Shown: positions 50,952 through 60,240, counted from the first letter of the stretch. The stretch: 64,000 nt of DNA from Hyphomicrobiales bacterium (GCA_900466745.1 UBNE01000008.1:23102-87101), one strand, 5' to 3'. Numbers and translations are program-made. Notes: generated from the letters alone by a model not told the origin.

Positions 50952-50992
50952 ACCTGTGGCCACGGCTCGGATGAAGAGAACCGGAACCGCGC

Positions 50993-51088
50993 GGTCATCC
51001 CGGGCTTGACCCGGATCCATGCCGGAGCCTCTCCGGCAAAGGCTCGGCATGGATCCCGGATCTCCGCTTCGCTGCGTCCGGGATGACC
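50993..51088. repeat. Palindromic repeat (GTCATCCCGG family) between convergent genes
   Basis: GGTCATCCCGG (50993-51003) pairs with CCGGGATGACC (51078-51088). GGATCCATGCCG and CGGCATGGATCC form an inner stem. It is between convergent chemoreceptor and methyltransferase genes and could terminate both. Confidence 0.75.
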
Positions 51089-51116
51089 CGCTTTTCTTCA
51101 GAAGCGCGGAAAAGCC

Positions 51117-51779
51117 CTACCCGGCGAGCCGCCAGACGGAACTGCGCTTGATCTCGGCGTCCTCGAGCGCGCGCGTCACCGGCACCTCATAGCTGGCGAC
51201 GGCCTCGAGCCTGTCCTTGGGCAGGTAGCTGCGGCCGGGATCGCCGATCAGCACCGTCGCCCCCCGCCGGCCCAAGCCGCCGAGCCAGCCGATCACGGCC
51301 TCGGCCATGGCGCGCTCGTAGCAGACGTCGCCGGCGCAGATCACCTCCCAGCCCTCGTCGCGGCCGACCAGGTCTTCCAGCCGCGCCGTCACCGCAACGC
51401 CGTTGGCTGCGGCGTTGAGGCCGATCGCTGTCGCCGCGAAGGCGTCGATGTCGCAGGCCTCGACGCGGGCCGCGCCCGCCTTCATCGCCGCGATCGCGAC
51501 GAGCCCGGAGCCCGAGGCGAAATCGAGCACGCGCCGGCCGGCGACGACCTCGGGATGGTCGAGCAGATAGCGCGCCAGCGCCTGCCCGCCGGCCCAGGCG
51601 AAGGCCCAGAACGGCGGCGGCAGGCCGATCTCCGCGAGCTCCTCCTCGGTCTTCTGCCAGAGCTCCGTCGCCTCCTCGGCGACATGCAGGCCGATCTCCG
51701 GCGCATGCGGCACCGGCAGCAGGCGGGTATGCGCGCGGATGAACGCCACGCGCGCCGGCTCGCCCTCCGGCCCGCTCAT
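51117..51779 (-). CDS. Class I SAM-dependent methyltransferase, ETF-beta lysine methyltransferase-like
   Basis: This 220-residue Rossmann methyltransferase has motif I VLDFASGSGLVAIAAMKAGA (about residues 86-105) and the acidic VEACDID. ELWQKTEEELAEIGLPPPFW and AFAWAGGQALARYLLDHPE before the SAM motif resemble bacterial homologues of METTL20, which methylate the electron-transfer flavoprotein beta subunit. GDVCYERAMAEAVIGWL follows. The target is an inference. The ATG overlaps the stop of the upstream glycosyltransferase gene (ATGA). No ETF genes are in the window. Confidence 0.85.
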   Translation of the reverse strand: MSGPEGEPARVAFIRAHTRLLPVPHAPEIGLHVAEEATELWQKTEEELAEIGLPPPFWAFAWAGGQALARYLLDHPEVVAGRRVLDFASGSGLVAIAAMKAGAARVEACDIDAFAATAIGLNAAANGVAVTARLEDLVGRDEGWEVICAGDVCYERAMAEAVIGWLGGLGRRGATVLIGDPGRSYLPKDRLEAVASYEVPVTRALEDAEIKRSSVWRLAG

Positions 51780-52930
51780 GCCGTGACATCCGTCACGGGC
51801 CGCTCCAGCAGGCCACGATAGAGCGCCTTCACCGCATTCATCACATCGCGCTCGGTATGGCCGTCGAGCAGCCGCGCGCGCGCATTGGCGCCCATCCGCT
51901 CGGCCAGCCCCGGCGCCCGCGCGAAGACCAGCAAGGCCCTGGCCAGGGCCGCGGCATCCTCCGCCGGCACGACCATGCCGTCCTGTCCCTCGCGCACGAA
52001 GCTGCGGCAGCCCGGCACGTCGGTGGTCAGGATCGGCCGGCCGCAGGAAGCGGCCTCCAGGATCGTGCGCGGCAGCCCTTCGCCGCCGCGCGAGGGCAGG
52101 ACGCAGAGGTGATGCGCCTTCCAGACCGCCTCGATGTCGCGCGTCGGCCCGGCCCAGACGATGCCCGGACGCGCCGCCCAGTCCTTCAGCGTCGCCTCGG
52201 GAATGGCCTTGGGGTTGGAAGGATCGGGTGCGCCGTGGATGGTCAGCTCGACCTTCGCCCCTTCGGCGCGCGCCAGCCTCACCGCCTCGACGGCGAGGTC
52301 GACGCCCTTCGACCACAGCATTCTCGCCACGATCGCGACCTTCAGCGGCGGGGCCGGCGGCATCGGCGCCGGCATCAGGATCAGCGGATCGACCCCCGCC
52401 CCGCCGACGATGGCGACCTTGCCGGCATCCTGCGGGTCGAGTCCGAGGGTGACCGGATCGTCCGGGTTCTCGAACAGGAAACGCACCTGCGGGCCGTCGA
52501 TCGCGCCGCGCAGCCAGGCCACGGCGGCGAAGCGGGCCAAGGCCGCCAAAGCCCCCTGCTTCGCCCCGAGGAAGCCGAGCCCGGTCAGCGCATAGACGCG
52601 CCGCTCGACACCGGCGAGCTTGCCGGCGAGGCCGGCGAGCGCGATCGGCTTCAGCGCGATGCAATGCAGGATGTCGGGCCGCTCCGCCGCGACGATGCGC
52701 TTCAGCGCCCGGACCTGCCGGAACAGCGCGCGCGGATCGAGGCTGCGCCGCTCGGCCTCGAGCGCGATCAGCCGCGCCCCGGTCGCCTCGATGACGCGGC
52801 GGTGGTGACGCTCGCGCGCGACGACCGCGACGTCGAGGCCGAGCTCCCGCGCCGCCCGCGCCATCGGCAGGAAATGCGAGGCGAAGAACCAGTCCTCGGT
52901 GGCGACGAACAGCAGTTTCGGACGCGGCAT
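51776..52930 (-). CDS. Family 4-like glycosyltransferase
   Basis: This 384-residue GT-B fold glycosyltransferase transfers a sugar, probably to a polysaccharide or lipid. The N-terminal half has LLFVATEDWFFASHFLPMAR, DILHCIALKPIALAGLAGKL and YALTGLGFLGAKQGALAALA. The C-terminal nucleotide-sugar site shows MLWSKGVDLAVEAVRLARAE and HHLCVLPSRGGEGLPRTILE with AASCGRPILTTDVPG, matching the E-x7-E pattern. CRSFVREGQDGMVVP continues. It is the first of two overlapping genes. The sugar and acceptor cannot be deduced. Confidence 0.88.
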   Translation of the reverse strand: MPRPKLLFVATEDWFFASHFLPMARAARELGLDVAVVARERHHRRVIEATGARLIALEAERRSLDPRALFRQVRALKRIVAAERPDILHCIALKPIALAGLAGKLAGVERRVYALTGLGFLGAKQGALAALARFAAVAWLRGAIDGPQVRFLFENPDDPVTLGLDPQDAGKVAIVGGAGVDPLILMPAPMPPAPPLKVAIVARMLWSKGVDLAVEAVRLARAEGAKVELTIHGAPDPSNPKAIPEATLKDWAARPGIVWAGPTRDIEAVWKAHHLCVLPSRGGEGLPRTILEAASCGRPILTTDVPGCRSFVREGQDGMVVPAEDAAALARALLVFARAPGLAERMGANARARLLDGHTERDVMNAVKALYRGLLERPVTDVTA

Positions 52931-52977
52931 CGCGCCATCAGGCCGATGCGGCGGCGAAGGTCAAGAGCCCCGCGCCG

Positions 52978-54456
52978 CTAGGGCTGCGCCGTCGCGACCG
53001 GCAGCATGCGCGCCACGGCCGCCTCGGCGTCGACGCGCCCGGCCCCGAACAGGGGGTCGCGCCCCTTGGAGCCGAGGTCGACGGCGCTCTCCGCCAGGAT
53101 CCTGCGGGCGCCGGCGAGGTCGAGATCGGCCTGCTTTTCGACGAGCAGCGCGACGATGCCGGCGACATGGGCCGCCGCGATCGAGGTGCCCGAGGTGAAG
53201 GCGTAGCGCCCGCCGGGCTCGGCCGTCAGCACGTCGACGCCGGGCGCCGCCACCGCGACATAGCCGCCGCGGCTCGCTTCCGGGAAAAGCTCGTCATCGG
53301 CGTCGGTCGCCGTCACCGCGATGACGTTCGGATCGGCGCCGGGATAGAGCGGGCCGGATTTCGGCCCGCCATTGCCGGCCGCGGCGACCACGATCAGCCC
53401 GCGCTCCTTCGCGCCGGCCAGCGCCTTGGACAGCAGCCGGTCCTGCGGGCCGGCGAAGCTGAGATTGATGATTTTCGCGCGCTGCTGCACCACCCAGTCG
53501 AGCGCCGTCAGGATCTGGAAGGACTTGCCGTTGGCGGAGGTCGCCTGCGTGCCGCCGAAAGCCCGGCCGACCAGGAGCCGCGCCGCCGGCGCCATGCCGT
53601 CCAGCTCGCCATGGGCGACGATCGCGGCCGCCATCGAGGTGCCGTGCGCATGCGGCGTCGCCTGCCCGTCGACGGCGTCGAGATAGCCGACGACCGAGCC
53701 GCGCAGCTCCGGATGCTCCATGTCGACGCCGGAATCGATCAGCGCGACGCGCACGCCCCGCCCCTGCGCCAGCTTGTGAGCCTGGGGGAGGTGAAGCTTG
53801 CCGACGACATATTGCGACGGCAGCACCCGGCGCGTCGTCATCGGCGCACGCGCCGACGGCGTCGGATCGGACAGCCGCCGCGTCGGCAGCGTCGACTGGC
53901 TGCGCGAATCGGAGGATGCGGTGCTCGGGCCCGCCGCGGCGCCCGGCGCCGGCCGGGAGCTCTCCTCCTGCAGGCCGAACAGGAAATTCGGCTGGGCGCC
54001 GGCGATGCTGGCGTCGTCGCCCATCTGCGTCAGCACCGCGCGCAGGTCGCGCCCGGCCTCGATCCGGGCGCGGATGACGGTGACGCCCGCGAGCTCGAAG
54101 CGCTGCCGGGCGATCACCGTCGCCCCGTAACGGCGCAGCACCGCCTCGGCATCGGCATGCGGCGCCAGCTCGAACAGCACCTCGTCGGGCACGAAGCGGG
54201 TCTCCTCGCGCGCCGGCACCAGCGCCCGCGCCTGGCGCGGCTGGAGCCAGGAGCCGGGCGGCACGCGCATCGAGCGGCTGGCTCCCCCGGCGGGAGACGG
54301 CTGGGCGTCCGATTCGCCGCGCTGGGCGGGGGCGCCCGCCGGCGCCGGCTGGGCCAGGGCGAGGCCCGAGCCGAGAACCAGCCCCAGGACGAACGGAGCG
54401 ATGCCCGCGAGTCCGCGCCTGCGGGCGGCGCGCGCCGGCGGGAGGATCCGGTGCAC
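52978..54456 (-). CDS. Secreted S8 (subtilisin-like) serine protease
   Basis: This 492-residue secreted subtilase starts with a signal peptide (GLAGIAPFVLGLVLGSGLAL, cleavage near AQPA). A 170-residue pro-region includes FVPDEVLFELAPHADAEAVL and MGDDASIAGAQPNFLF. The catalytic triad is complete: Asp in RVALIDSGVDMEH, His in HAHGTSMAAAIV, oxyanion Asn in VVAAAGNGG, Ser in FTSGTSIAAAHVAG. I chose GTG 54456 because GGGAGG lies eight bases upstream; GTG 54522, which overlaps the anti-sigma stop, is an alternative and would add 22 residues. It ends an operon with a sigma factor and an anti-sigma factor. Confidence 0.9.
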   Translation of the reverse strand: MHRILPPARAARRRGLAGIAPFVLGLVLGSGLALAQPAPAGAPAQRGESDAQPSPAGGASRSMRVPPGSWLQPRQARALVPAREETRFVPDEVLFELAPHADAEAVLRRYGATVIARQRFELAGVTVIRARIEAGRDLRAVLTQMGDDASIAGAQPNFLFGLQEESSRPAPGAAAGPSTASSDSRSQSTLPTRRLSDPTPSARAPMTTRRVLPSQYVVGKLHLPQAHKLAQGRGVRVALIDSGVDMEHPELRGSVVGYLDAVDGQATPHAHGTSMAAAIVAHGELDGMAPAARLLVGRAFGGTQATSANGKSFQILTALDWVVQQRAKIINLSFAGPQDRLLSKALAGAKERGLIVVAAAGNGGPKSGPLYPGADPNVIAVTATDADDELFPEASRGGYVAVAAPGVDVLTAEPGGRYAFTSGTSIAAAHVAGIVALLVEKQADLDLAGARRILAESAVDLGSKGRDPLFGAGRVDAEAAVARMLPVATAQP

Positions 54457-54518
54457 GGCCTCATCCTCCCGGCCCGGCCGCTCCTGCCGCCGCGGGCGGC
54501 GGATCCCGAAGCCGGCCG

Positions 54519-55214
54519 TCACGGCGCGGCCGCGACGAAGCTGACGATGCCGCTTTCCGCCTTCATCCGGGCGGCGATCGCATCGACCTGGGCATCGGAG
54601 AGCGAGGCGTCGCCGACCCGCACCTTGAAGAAGCCGTTGGCGCGCGGTCCGTCGACCACCGAGGCGTCGAAACGCTTGAAGAAGGCGGCGATCTCGCCGG
54701 CCCGGGCCTCGGGCGCGAAGCTCAGCAGAACATAGCGCTCCGTGGCATGCGAGCCCGGTGCCGACGCCGTCCGGTAGCCGCCGCCGGCGTCGCGCAGCGC
54801 CAGCCCGGTGATCGCCACGCCCTGGAGCACGATCAGCGCGGCGGCGCAGGCGCCGGCATAGGCCAGGCGGCGCGGGGCCTGAGCCGCCAGCAACCCGCCG
54901 AGCCAGCCGATGAAGCCCTTGCCCAGCCCGTCCGTGGCGCGGGTCAGCAGCGGCGCCGGCTGCGCCTGCGCCTCGATGCCGGCCAGCAGCCTGTCCAGAA
55001 CCCGCGGCGAGGGCGCGCCGAGCCGCTCGTTGAGCAGCACCGTCTCGGCCATGTCGTCACGGATGATCTCGAGCCGCGCCGCGAGATCGGCGTCCGCGGC
55101 CAGGGCGGCCTCGATGCGGGCCCGGTCCGCCGCGGCGATGCGGCCATTGGCGTAGAAGGGCAGCAGCTCCTCGAGCTCGCGGCGCTTCGGGTCGCTTGCG
55201 ACGCTGTCGGTCAT
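54519..55214 (-). CDS. Membrane-anchored anti-sigma factor
   Basis: This 231-residue protein resembles anti-sigma factors of ECF systems. The N-terminal cytoplasmic part has a zinc-finger-less ASD-like region (RRELEELLPFYANGRIAAAD and RARIEAALAADADLAARLEI), a single hydrophobic segment (LAYAGACAAALIVLQGVAIT, about residues 119-138) and a periplasmic C-terminal domain (ATERYVLLSFAPEARAGEIA). No HxxxCxxC motif is visible. It directly follows the sigma factor gene, after 48 bases, and precedes the subtilase. Release may follow proteolysis or a signal on the periplasmic domain. Confidence 0.85.
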   Translation of the reverse strand: MTDSVASDPKRRELEELLPFYANGRIAAADRARIEAALAADADLAARLEIIRDDMAETVLLNERLGAPSPRVLDRLLAGIEAQAQPAPLLTRATDGLGKGFIGWLGGLLAAQAPRRLAYAGACAAALIVLQGVAITGLALRDAGGGYRTASAPGSHATERYVLLSFAPEARAGEIAAFFKRFDASVVDGPRANGFFKVRVGDASLSDAQVDAIAARMKAESGIVSFVAAAP

Positions 55215-55262
55215 GACGCCACTCCTGCAGCGGCCGGGCCGCGCTTCACCAAGGGTTTCGTT

Positions 55263-55823
55263 TCACGGCCAGCCGCGGTCGATGCCGGCGGCCTTGAGCA
55301 TCTCGCCGAGCTTCTTGCGGGCGTGGAACAGCCGGGTCTTGACCGTGTTCTCGGGGATGCCGACGATCCGCGCGGTCTCCTCGACGGAGGTCTCGTGATA
55401 ATAGACGAGGTCGACGACCTCGCGGTGCTCGGCCGAGAGACGCTCCAGGCAGGCGCGGATGGCGAGACCCTTGTCCTGCTTCTGCAGCACGATCTCGGGC
55501 CCGTCCGACTCGTCCTCGATGTTCGCGGCGTAGTCGTCGTCCAGCGCGGCGTCGCGGCGCTTGCGCAATTGCGACCAGGCCTTGTTGCGGGCGATGGCGA
55601 GCAGCCAGGTCGCGACCGAGGCGCGGCCCTCGAAGCGATCCGCCTGTCGCCAGAGATCCATGAAGACGTCACCGATCACATCCTCGGCAAGCGTCTCGTC
55701 GCGGACGAGCCGCAGCACGAAACGGTAGACCCGCACCTGATGCCGCGAAAACAGCACCTTCATCGCGAGCCGGTCGCCCGAGGCGATCCGCTTGACGAGA
55801 TCCTCGTCCGATTCCGTATGCAT
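55263..55823 (-). CDS. ECF-type RNA polymerase sigma factor
   Basis: This 186-residue sigma-70 family factor of the RpoE group directs RNA polymerase to stress or envelope genes. Region 2 spans about residues 8-85, with AEDVIGDVFMDLWRQADRFE and SVATWLLAIARNKAWSQLRK. Region 4 spans 125-180, with LSAEHREVVDLVYYHETSVE and IVGIPENTVKTRLFHARKKL. I chose ATG 55823 with GAGGGGCG upstream; an upstream ATG at 55844 is possible. It heads a three-gene operon with its anti-sigma factor and a subtilase. A 14-base palindrome lies in its upstream gap. Confidence 0.93.
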   Translation of the reverse strand: MHTESDEDLVKRIASGDRLAMKVLFSRHQVRVYRFVLRLVRDETLAEDVIGDVFMDLWRQADRFEGRASVATWLLAIARNKAWSQLRKRRDAALDDDYAANIEDESDGPEIVLQKQDKGLAIRACLERLSAEHREVVDLVYYHETSVEETARIVGIPENTVKTRLFHARKKLGEMLKAAGIDRGWP

Positions 55824-55896
55824 CGCCCCTCGAAGACCAGGCATCCCGGCTCGCACCCATTGGTCGCGGCGAGCGGGGGACAGGTTCAATCGGAGC

Positions 55897-55910
55897 GCAG
55901 ATTAATCTGC
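55897..55910. promoter_or_regulatory. Perfect palindrome upstream of the ECF sigma gene
   Basis: GCAGATTAATCTGC is an exact 14-base palindrome, the most AT-rich stretch between the sigma gene and the DUF6481 gene. It lies 74 bases before the sigma start and could be a regulator site. Confidence 0.4.
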
Positions 55911-56040
55911 ACGGCCGGATTTGCCGATAGCATGCCGGGCGCTTCCGGTCACGTTTCGGCCATGATGGCCGGCGGAACGGGCGCGTCTCTGTGGAAACGG
56001 TAAAGAAAAACGAAAAGGGGCGCCGTGGCGCCCCAAATCA

Positions 56041-56415
56041 TCAGCGGCGTTTGCCGGCCGATCGCATCTGCATGTATTGCACCGCTTCCAGCAGCACCTT
56101 GCGGGGACGCTCGGCATCGCGCTTGGCCTGCTCCGCCTTGCGGGCAGCCTCGCGGGCGAGTTCCTCCTGGCGCTTCTCTTCAGCGATGCGCTCGCGCTCG
56201 ATCGCCTCCAGCCGCTCCTTCTCGGCGCGGATCTTGGCCTTTTCCGCCTCGCGCTCGGCACGGGCCTGCGCGATGGCTTCCCGCTCCGCGCGTCGCTGCA
56301 CCATGACCGGGTCATCGGCCTTGGGCCGTGCCTTGAAACGCTCCAGGAGCGCCTGCTTGGCTTTGGCGGAGTTGGCCTGACGGTCGGTGAAGCTGCGGTC
56401 GTTCGGGTTCTTCAA
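56041..56415 (-). CDS. DUF6481 family protein
   Basis: This 124-residue, highly charged, Ala/Arg/Glu-rich protein is probably one long helix or coiled coil (residues about 40-105, EREAEKAKIRAEKERLEAIE and similar). The N-terminal NPNDRSFTDRQANSAKAKQA is the conserved DUF6481 pattern. The C-terminus is basic (SAGKRR). Its function is unknown; the family is common in Hyphomicrobiales. ATG 56415 lies 85 bases downstream of rpsU on the same strand. Confidence 0.8.
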   Translation of the reverse strand: MKNPNDRSFTDRQANSAKAKQALLERFKARPKADDPVMVQRRAEREAIAQARAEREAEKAKIRAEKERLEAIERERIAEEKRQEELAREAARKAEQAKRDAERPRKVLLEAVQYMQMRSAGKRR

Positions 56416-56500
56416 GGGTGGTCATCTCTCATGTTGTTACAGGCCGTTGCTCGGCCTGCGCGGGCGACGTAATCCAGATCGCGGCGAATTGGTATCGAAA

Positions 56501-56764
56501 TCAACGCGCAGGCGCTGCGCTTCCAGCGCGCGACGGGCGCGGTTTCGGCTTCGGCATCGCGACCAGCCCCTCGCGGCGCGCCTGCTTCAGCGCGGCCTTG
56601 CGGGCCCGGCGCACGGCATCGGCCTTTTCGCGGGCGCGGCGCTCGGAGGGCTTCTCATAGGCCCTGCGGCGCTTCATCTCGCGCATAATCCCTTCGCGTT
56701 GCAGCTTTTTCTTCAAGACGCGCAGCGCCTGGTCGACATTGTTGTCCCTGACGAGAACCTGCAT
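56501..56764 (-). CDS. rpsU: 30S ribosomal protein S21
   Basis: S21 binds the 3' region of 16S rRNA and helps start-site choice. The 87-residue protein has the family start [20 protein letters not shown], then [20 protein letters not shown] and [17 protein letters not shown]. The alphaproteobacterial form has a long basic tail. ATG 56764 follows AGGAGGCCGCC, an excellent ribosome site; a longer frame to 56908 would be leader sequence. Confidence 0.95.
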   Translation of the reverse strand: MQVLVRDNNVDQALRVLKKKLQREGIMREMKRRRAYEKPSERRAREKADAVRRARKAALKQARREGLVAMPKPKPRPSRAGSAAPAR

Positions 56765-56965
56765 GGCGGCCTCCTGACCAAAACGGATCGCGCGGCATCG
56801 CGCGCAGGGCGGCGGCACGGAGCGGTCCAGAGTGACGGAAAAGTCGCAGGGCACGCAAAAATAAAGCGGCGGGTGCGACCGGAGCGTGAACTCATATGGG
56901 GACGACATCCCCTTTCGTCAATCCCGGGCCCCCTATGCGCCGGTCCGGCCCCCGCCATCGCGGCG

Positions 56966-56990
56966 CCGCGCTTTACAAGCGCGCGGTTTT
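56966..56990 (+). terminator. Terminator-like hairpin in the proB leader
   Basis: CCGCGC (56966-56971) pairs with GCGCGG (56981-56986), followed by TTTT, 42 bases before the proB start. It could be leftover of an upstream gene's end, or attenuate proB. There is no leader peptide with a Pro run that I can see. Confidence 0.35.
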
Positions 56991-57032
56991 CCCCAACAGG
57001 CTTGGGCATCGCCGCAACCGGTCCCGTCGCCC

Positions 57033-58157
57033 GTGAACACGCCTGCCCTCTCCCAGTTCCGCCGCATCGTCGTGAAGGTCGGCTCCAGCCTGCTGGTCGA
57101 CCGCGATCGCGGCCGGCTCCGCCATGCCTGGCTCGCGGCGCTCGCCGAGGACCTGGCCGAGCTGCACCGGCGCGGCGCCGACATCCTCGTGGTCTCCTCG
57201 GGCGCGATCGCGCTCGGACGCACCGTGCTCGGCCTGCCGGCCGGCCCGCTCCGGCTGGAGGAGAGCCAGGCGGCCGCCGCCGTCGGCCAGATCGCGCTCG
57301 CCCGCAACTGGGCCGCGGCGCTCGGCGCCCACGAACTGACCGCCGGGCAGATCCTGCTGACATTGGCCGATACCGAGCAGCGCCGCCGCTATCTCAACGC
57401 CCGCGCCACGCTCGGCCGGCTGCTCGACCTGCGCGCTATCCCCGTCATCAACGAGAACGATACCGTCGCCACCACCGAGATCCGCTATGGCGACAACGAC
57501 CGGCTCGCGGCGCGGGTCGCGACCATGGCCGGCGCCGACCTGCTCGTGCTCTTCTCCGACATCGACGGGCTCTACACCGCGCCGCCTGCGAAGGACCCGG
57601 CGGCGCGGCACATCCCGCTGGTCGAGCGCATCACGCCCGAGATCGACGCCATGGCCGGCGGCGCGGCCTCGGAGCTTTCACGCGGCGGCATGCGCACCAA
57701 GATCGAGGCCGGCAAGATCGCCGCGGCCGGCGGCACGCATATGCTGATCGCCGACGGGCGCCCGAAGAACCCCCTCGCCGGCATCGCCGCGGGCGGGCGC
57801 TGCACCTGGTTCCTCACCGCCTCGACGCCCGCGACGGCGCGCAAGACCTGGATCGCCGGCTCGCTCGAGCCGCGCGGCACGCTGCATGTCGATGCCGGCG
57901 CGGCGCGCGCTTTGCGCGGCGGGGCGAGCCTTTTGCCGGTGGGGGTCAGCCGCATCGAGGGCGAGTTCTCGCGCGGCGACGCCGTGCTGATCCGCGACCC
58001 CGAGGGGCAGGTTCTCGGCCGCGGCCTCGTCTCCTACGACGCCTCGGAGGCGGCACTGGTGCTCGGCAAGGCCTCGCGCGACATCGAGACGGCGCTGGGC
58101 CATCCCGGCCGGGCCGAGATGATCCACCGGGACGACATGGCGCTCGGACTGGGGTAG
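57033..58157 (+). CDS. proB: Glutamate 5-kinase
   Basis: ProB phosphorylates glutamate in the first step of proline synthesis (EC 2.7.2.11). The 374-residue protein has the amino-acid kinase domain: [45 protein letters not shown] (as [16 protein letters not shown]) and [20 protein letters not shown]. The C-terminal PUA domain (residues about 280-365, [20 protein letters not shown]) is present, as in most bacteria. I chose GTG 57033, which gives the usual N-terminus. It is upstream of proA, separated by a palindromic element. Confidence 0.95.
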   Translation: MNTPALSQFRRIVVKVGSSLLVDRDRGRLRHAWLAALAEDLAELHRRGADILVVSSGAIALGRTVLGLPAGPLRLEESQAAAAVGQIALARNWAAALGAHELTAGQILLTLADTEQRRRYLNARATLGRLLDLRAIPVINENDTVATTEIRYGDNDRLAARVATMAGADLLVLFSDIDGLYTAPPAKDPAARHIPLVERITPEIDAMAGGAASELSRGGMRTKIEAGKIAAAGGTHMLIADGRPKNPLAGIAAGGRCTWFLTASTPATARKTWIAGSLEPRGTLHVDAGAARALRGGASLLPVGVSRIEGEFSRGDAVLIRDPEGQVLGRGLVSYDASEAALVLGKASRDIETALGHPGRAEMIHRDDMALGLG

Positions 58158-58180
58158 GTTATGGCATTCTCCAAAATGCG

Positions 58181-58251
58181 CGCCGTCATCCCGGGCGACC
58201 GGAGGGAATCGGCGCCGCTGCGCGGCTTGTCCGGGACGACTGCGCGTTTTT
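58181..58251 (+). repeat. Degenerate palindromic repeat with T run after proB
   Basis: CGCCGTCATCCCGGG (58181-58195) is imperfectly complementary to TCCGGGACGACTGCG (58229-58243), and TTTTT follows at 58247-58251. It is a diverged member of the GTCATCCCGG family and could act as a terminator between proB and proA. Confidence 0.55.
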
Positions 58252-58302
58252 GCGGGAATCCGCTATGCTTCGATCGACGGGCATCTGTTTGGGCTGAATG
58301 AA

Positions 58303-59610
58303 ATGACGAGCGACAGCGCGCTGCGCATTATCGCGACGGGCGAGACCGATCAGGATATCGGCCGCGCCATGCAGGAGCTCGGCCGCCGGGCCCGCGCCGC
58401 CGCGCGCAAGGTCGCGCTCAGCTCCGCGCAGCAGCGCAACGCCGCCCTCCGCGCCATGGCCGACGCGCTGCGGACCCGCGCCCCGCGCATCCTCGCCGCC
58501 AATGCCCGGGACCTCGCCGACGGCAAGGCCGCGTCCTTGAGCGCCGCCTTCATCGACCGCCTCGCCCTCGACGGGACGCGCCTCGCCGCCATCGCCGACG
58601 CCGTCGCCGAGGTCGCGGAGCTGCCCGATCCGCTCGGCCGCGTGCTGGCGCAGTGGACCCGGCCGAACGGGCTGCGCTTCGAGCGCGTCGCGACGCCGCT
58701 CGGCGTCATCGCCGTGATCTTCGAGAGCCGGCCGAACGTCACCGCCGATGCCGGGGCGCTCTGCCTGAAGAGCGGCAATGCCGCGATCCTGCGGGCCGGC
58801 TCCGATTCCTTCCGCTCCTCGACCGAGATCGCCGCCGCCATGCGCGAGGGGCTGGAGGCCGCCGGCCTGCCCGCCGACGCGATCCAGCTCGTGCCGACGC
58901 GCGACCGCGCCGCGGTGGGCGAAATCCTCGCGGGGCTCGGCGGCACTGTCGACGTCGTCGTGCCGCGCGGGGGCAAGAGCCTGGTCGCCCGCGTCCAGAA
59001 CGAGGCGCGCGTGCCGGTCTTCGCCCATCTCGACGGCAACTGCCATGTCTATGTCGATGGCGCCGCCGACCTCGCCATGGCGCGCGAGATCCTGCTCAAC
59101 GCCAAATTGCGCCGCACCGGCGTCTGCGGCGCGGCCGAGACGCTGCTGGTCGACGAGGCCTGCGCCGCGACGCATCTCGCCCCGCTCGTCGCCGCCCTGC
59201 TCGAGGCCGGCTGCGCCGTGCGCGGCGACGCCGCCGCGCAGGCCGTCGACGCCCGCGTCACCCCGGCGACCGAGGAGGACTGGGCGACCGAATATCTCGA
59301 CCGCATCATCGCGGTGAAGACGGTGCCAGGCCTCGATGCCGCGATCGAGCATGTCGAGCGCTACGGCTCGCATCACACCGACGCCATCGTCACCGCCGAC
59401 GGGGCCGCCGCCGCCCGCTTCCTGGCCGAGGTCGATTCGGCCATCGTGGTCCACAACGCCTCGACCCAGTTCGCCGATGGCGGCGAGTTCGGCTTCGGCG
59501 CCGAGATCGGCATCGCCACCGGCCGGATGCATGCGCGCGGCCCGGTCGGCGTCGAGCAGCTCTGCTCGTTCAAATACCGCGTCCACGGCTCCGGCCAGAC
59601 CCGGCCCTGA
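58303..59610 (+). CDS. proA: Glutamate-5-semialdehyde dehydrogenase (gamma-glutamyl phosphate reductase)
   Basis: ProA reduces gamma-glutamyl phosphate with NADPH to glutamate-5-semialdehyde (EC 1.2.1.41). The 435-residue protein has [40 protein letters not shown] and the active-site Cys in [37 protein letters not shown] and [15 protein letters not shown] end the protein as usual. ATG 58303 follows GGGCTGAATGAA. It is followed 18 bases later by nadD. Confidence 0.96.
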   Translation: MTSDSALRIIATGETDQDIGRAMQELGRRARAAARKVALSSAQQRNAALRAMADALRTRAPRILAANARDLADGKAASLSAAFIDRLALDGTRLAAIADAVAEVAELPDPLGRVLAQWTRPNGLRFERVATPLGVIAVIFESRPNVTADAGALCLKSGNAAILRAGSDSFRSSTEIAAAMREGLEAAGLPADAIQLVPTRDRAAVGEILAGLGGTVDVVVPRGGKSLVARVQNEARVPVFAHLDGNCHVYVDGAADLAMAREILLNAKLRRTGVCGAAETLLVDEACAATHLAPLVAALLEAGCAVRGDAAAQAVDARVTPATEEDWATEYLDRIIAVKTVPGLDAAIEHVERYGSHHTDAIVTADGAAAARFLAEVDSAIVVHNASTQFADGGEFGFGAEIGIATGRMHARGPVGVEQLCSFKYRVHGSGQTRP

Positions 59611-59628
59611 CCAGCGAAGCGCGCGGGC

Positions 59629-60240
59629 ATGGCGAACGAGCATCTGCGGCTGCCGCCCCATGCGCCGGGCCTGCGCATCGGCCTGTTCGGCGGCAGCTTC
59701 AACCCCGCCCATGACGGCCATCTGCTGGCCAGCCTGACCGCGCTGCGCCGGCTCCAGCTCGACCGGATCTGGTGGCTGGTCACGCCCGGAAACCCGCTCA
59801 AGGACAATGCCCGGCTGCCGCCGCTGGCCGAGCGCATCCGCCAGGCCCGGGACGTCGCCGGCTCGGCCCGCATCGACGTCACCGGCATCGAGGCGCGGCT
59901 GCGCACCCGCTACACCGCCGACACGCTGCGCGCGCTGAAGCGGCGCTGCCCGGGGGTGCGCTTCGTCTGGATCATGGGCTCGGACAATCTCGCCGGCTTC
60001 CACCGCTGGAACGAATGGCGCGCCATCGCCCGGATGATGCCGATCGCGGTCATCGACCGGCCGGGCTCGACCCACAGCGCCATGGCCTCGCCGGCCGCGA
60101 GCTGGCTGTCGCGCTGGCGCGTCCCCGAGAGCCGCGCCGCGACGCTGGCCCGCACCGCGCCGCCGGCCTGGACTTTCCTGCACGGCCGGCGCTCGTCCCT
60201 GTCCTCGACGATGCTGCGCCGGCAGGCCGGCCGCGATTGA
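59629..60240 (+). CDS. nadD: Nicotinate-nucleotide adenylyltransferase
   Basis: NadD makes deamido-NAD from nicotinate mononucleotide and ATP (EC 2.7.7.18). The 203-residue protein has the nucleotidyltransferase motif IGLFGGSFNPAHDGHLLASL (GGSFNPxHxGH, about residues 17-36), WWLVTPGNPLKDNA and WIMGSDNLAGFHRWNEWRAI. The C-terminal ISSTxLR is SLSSTMLRRQ. ATG 59629 is 18 bases after proA. Position matches the usual alphaproteobacterial proBA-nadD-rsfS order. Confidence 0.95.
   Translation: MANEHLRLPPHAPGLRIGLFGGSFNPAHDGHLLASLTALRRLQLDRIWWLVTPGNPLKDNARLPPLAERIRQARDVAGSARIDVTGIEARLRTRYTADTLRALKRRCPGVRFVWIMGSDNLAGFHRWNEWRAIARMMPIAVIDRPGSTHSAMASPAASWLSRWRVPESRAATLARTAPPAWTFLHGRRSSLSSTMLRRQAGRD

Noticed and set aside
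56886..57033. Longer proB start at 56886
   Set aside because: The added residues are Pro/Arg-rich leader sequence crossing the hairpin at 56966-56990, and the kinase motif starts normally from GTG 57033.
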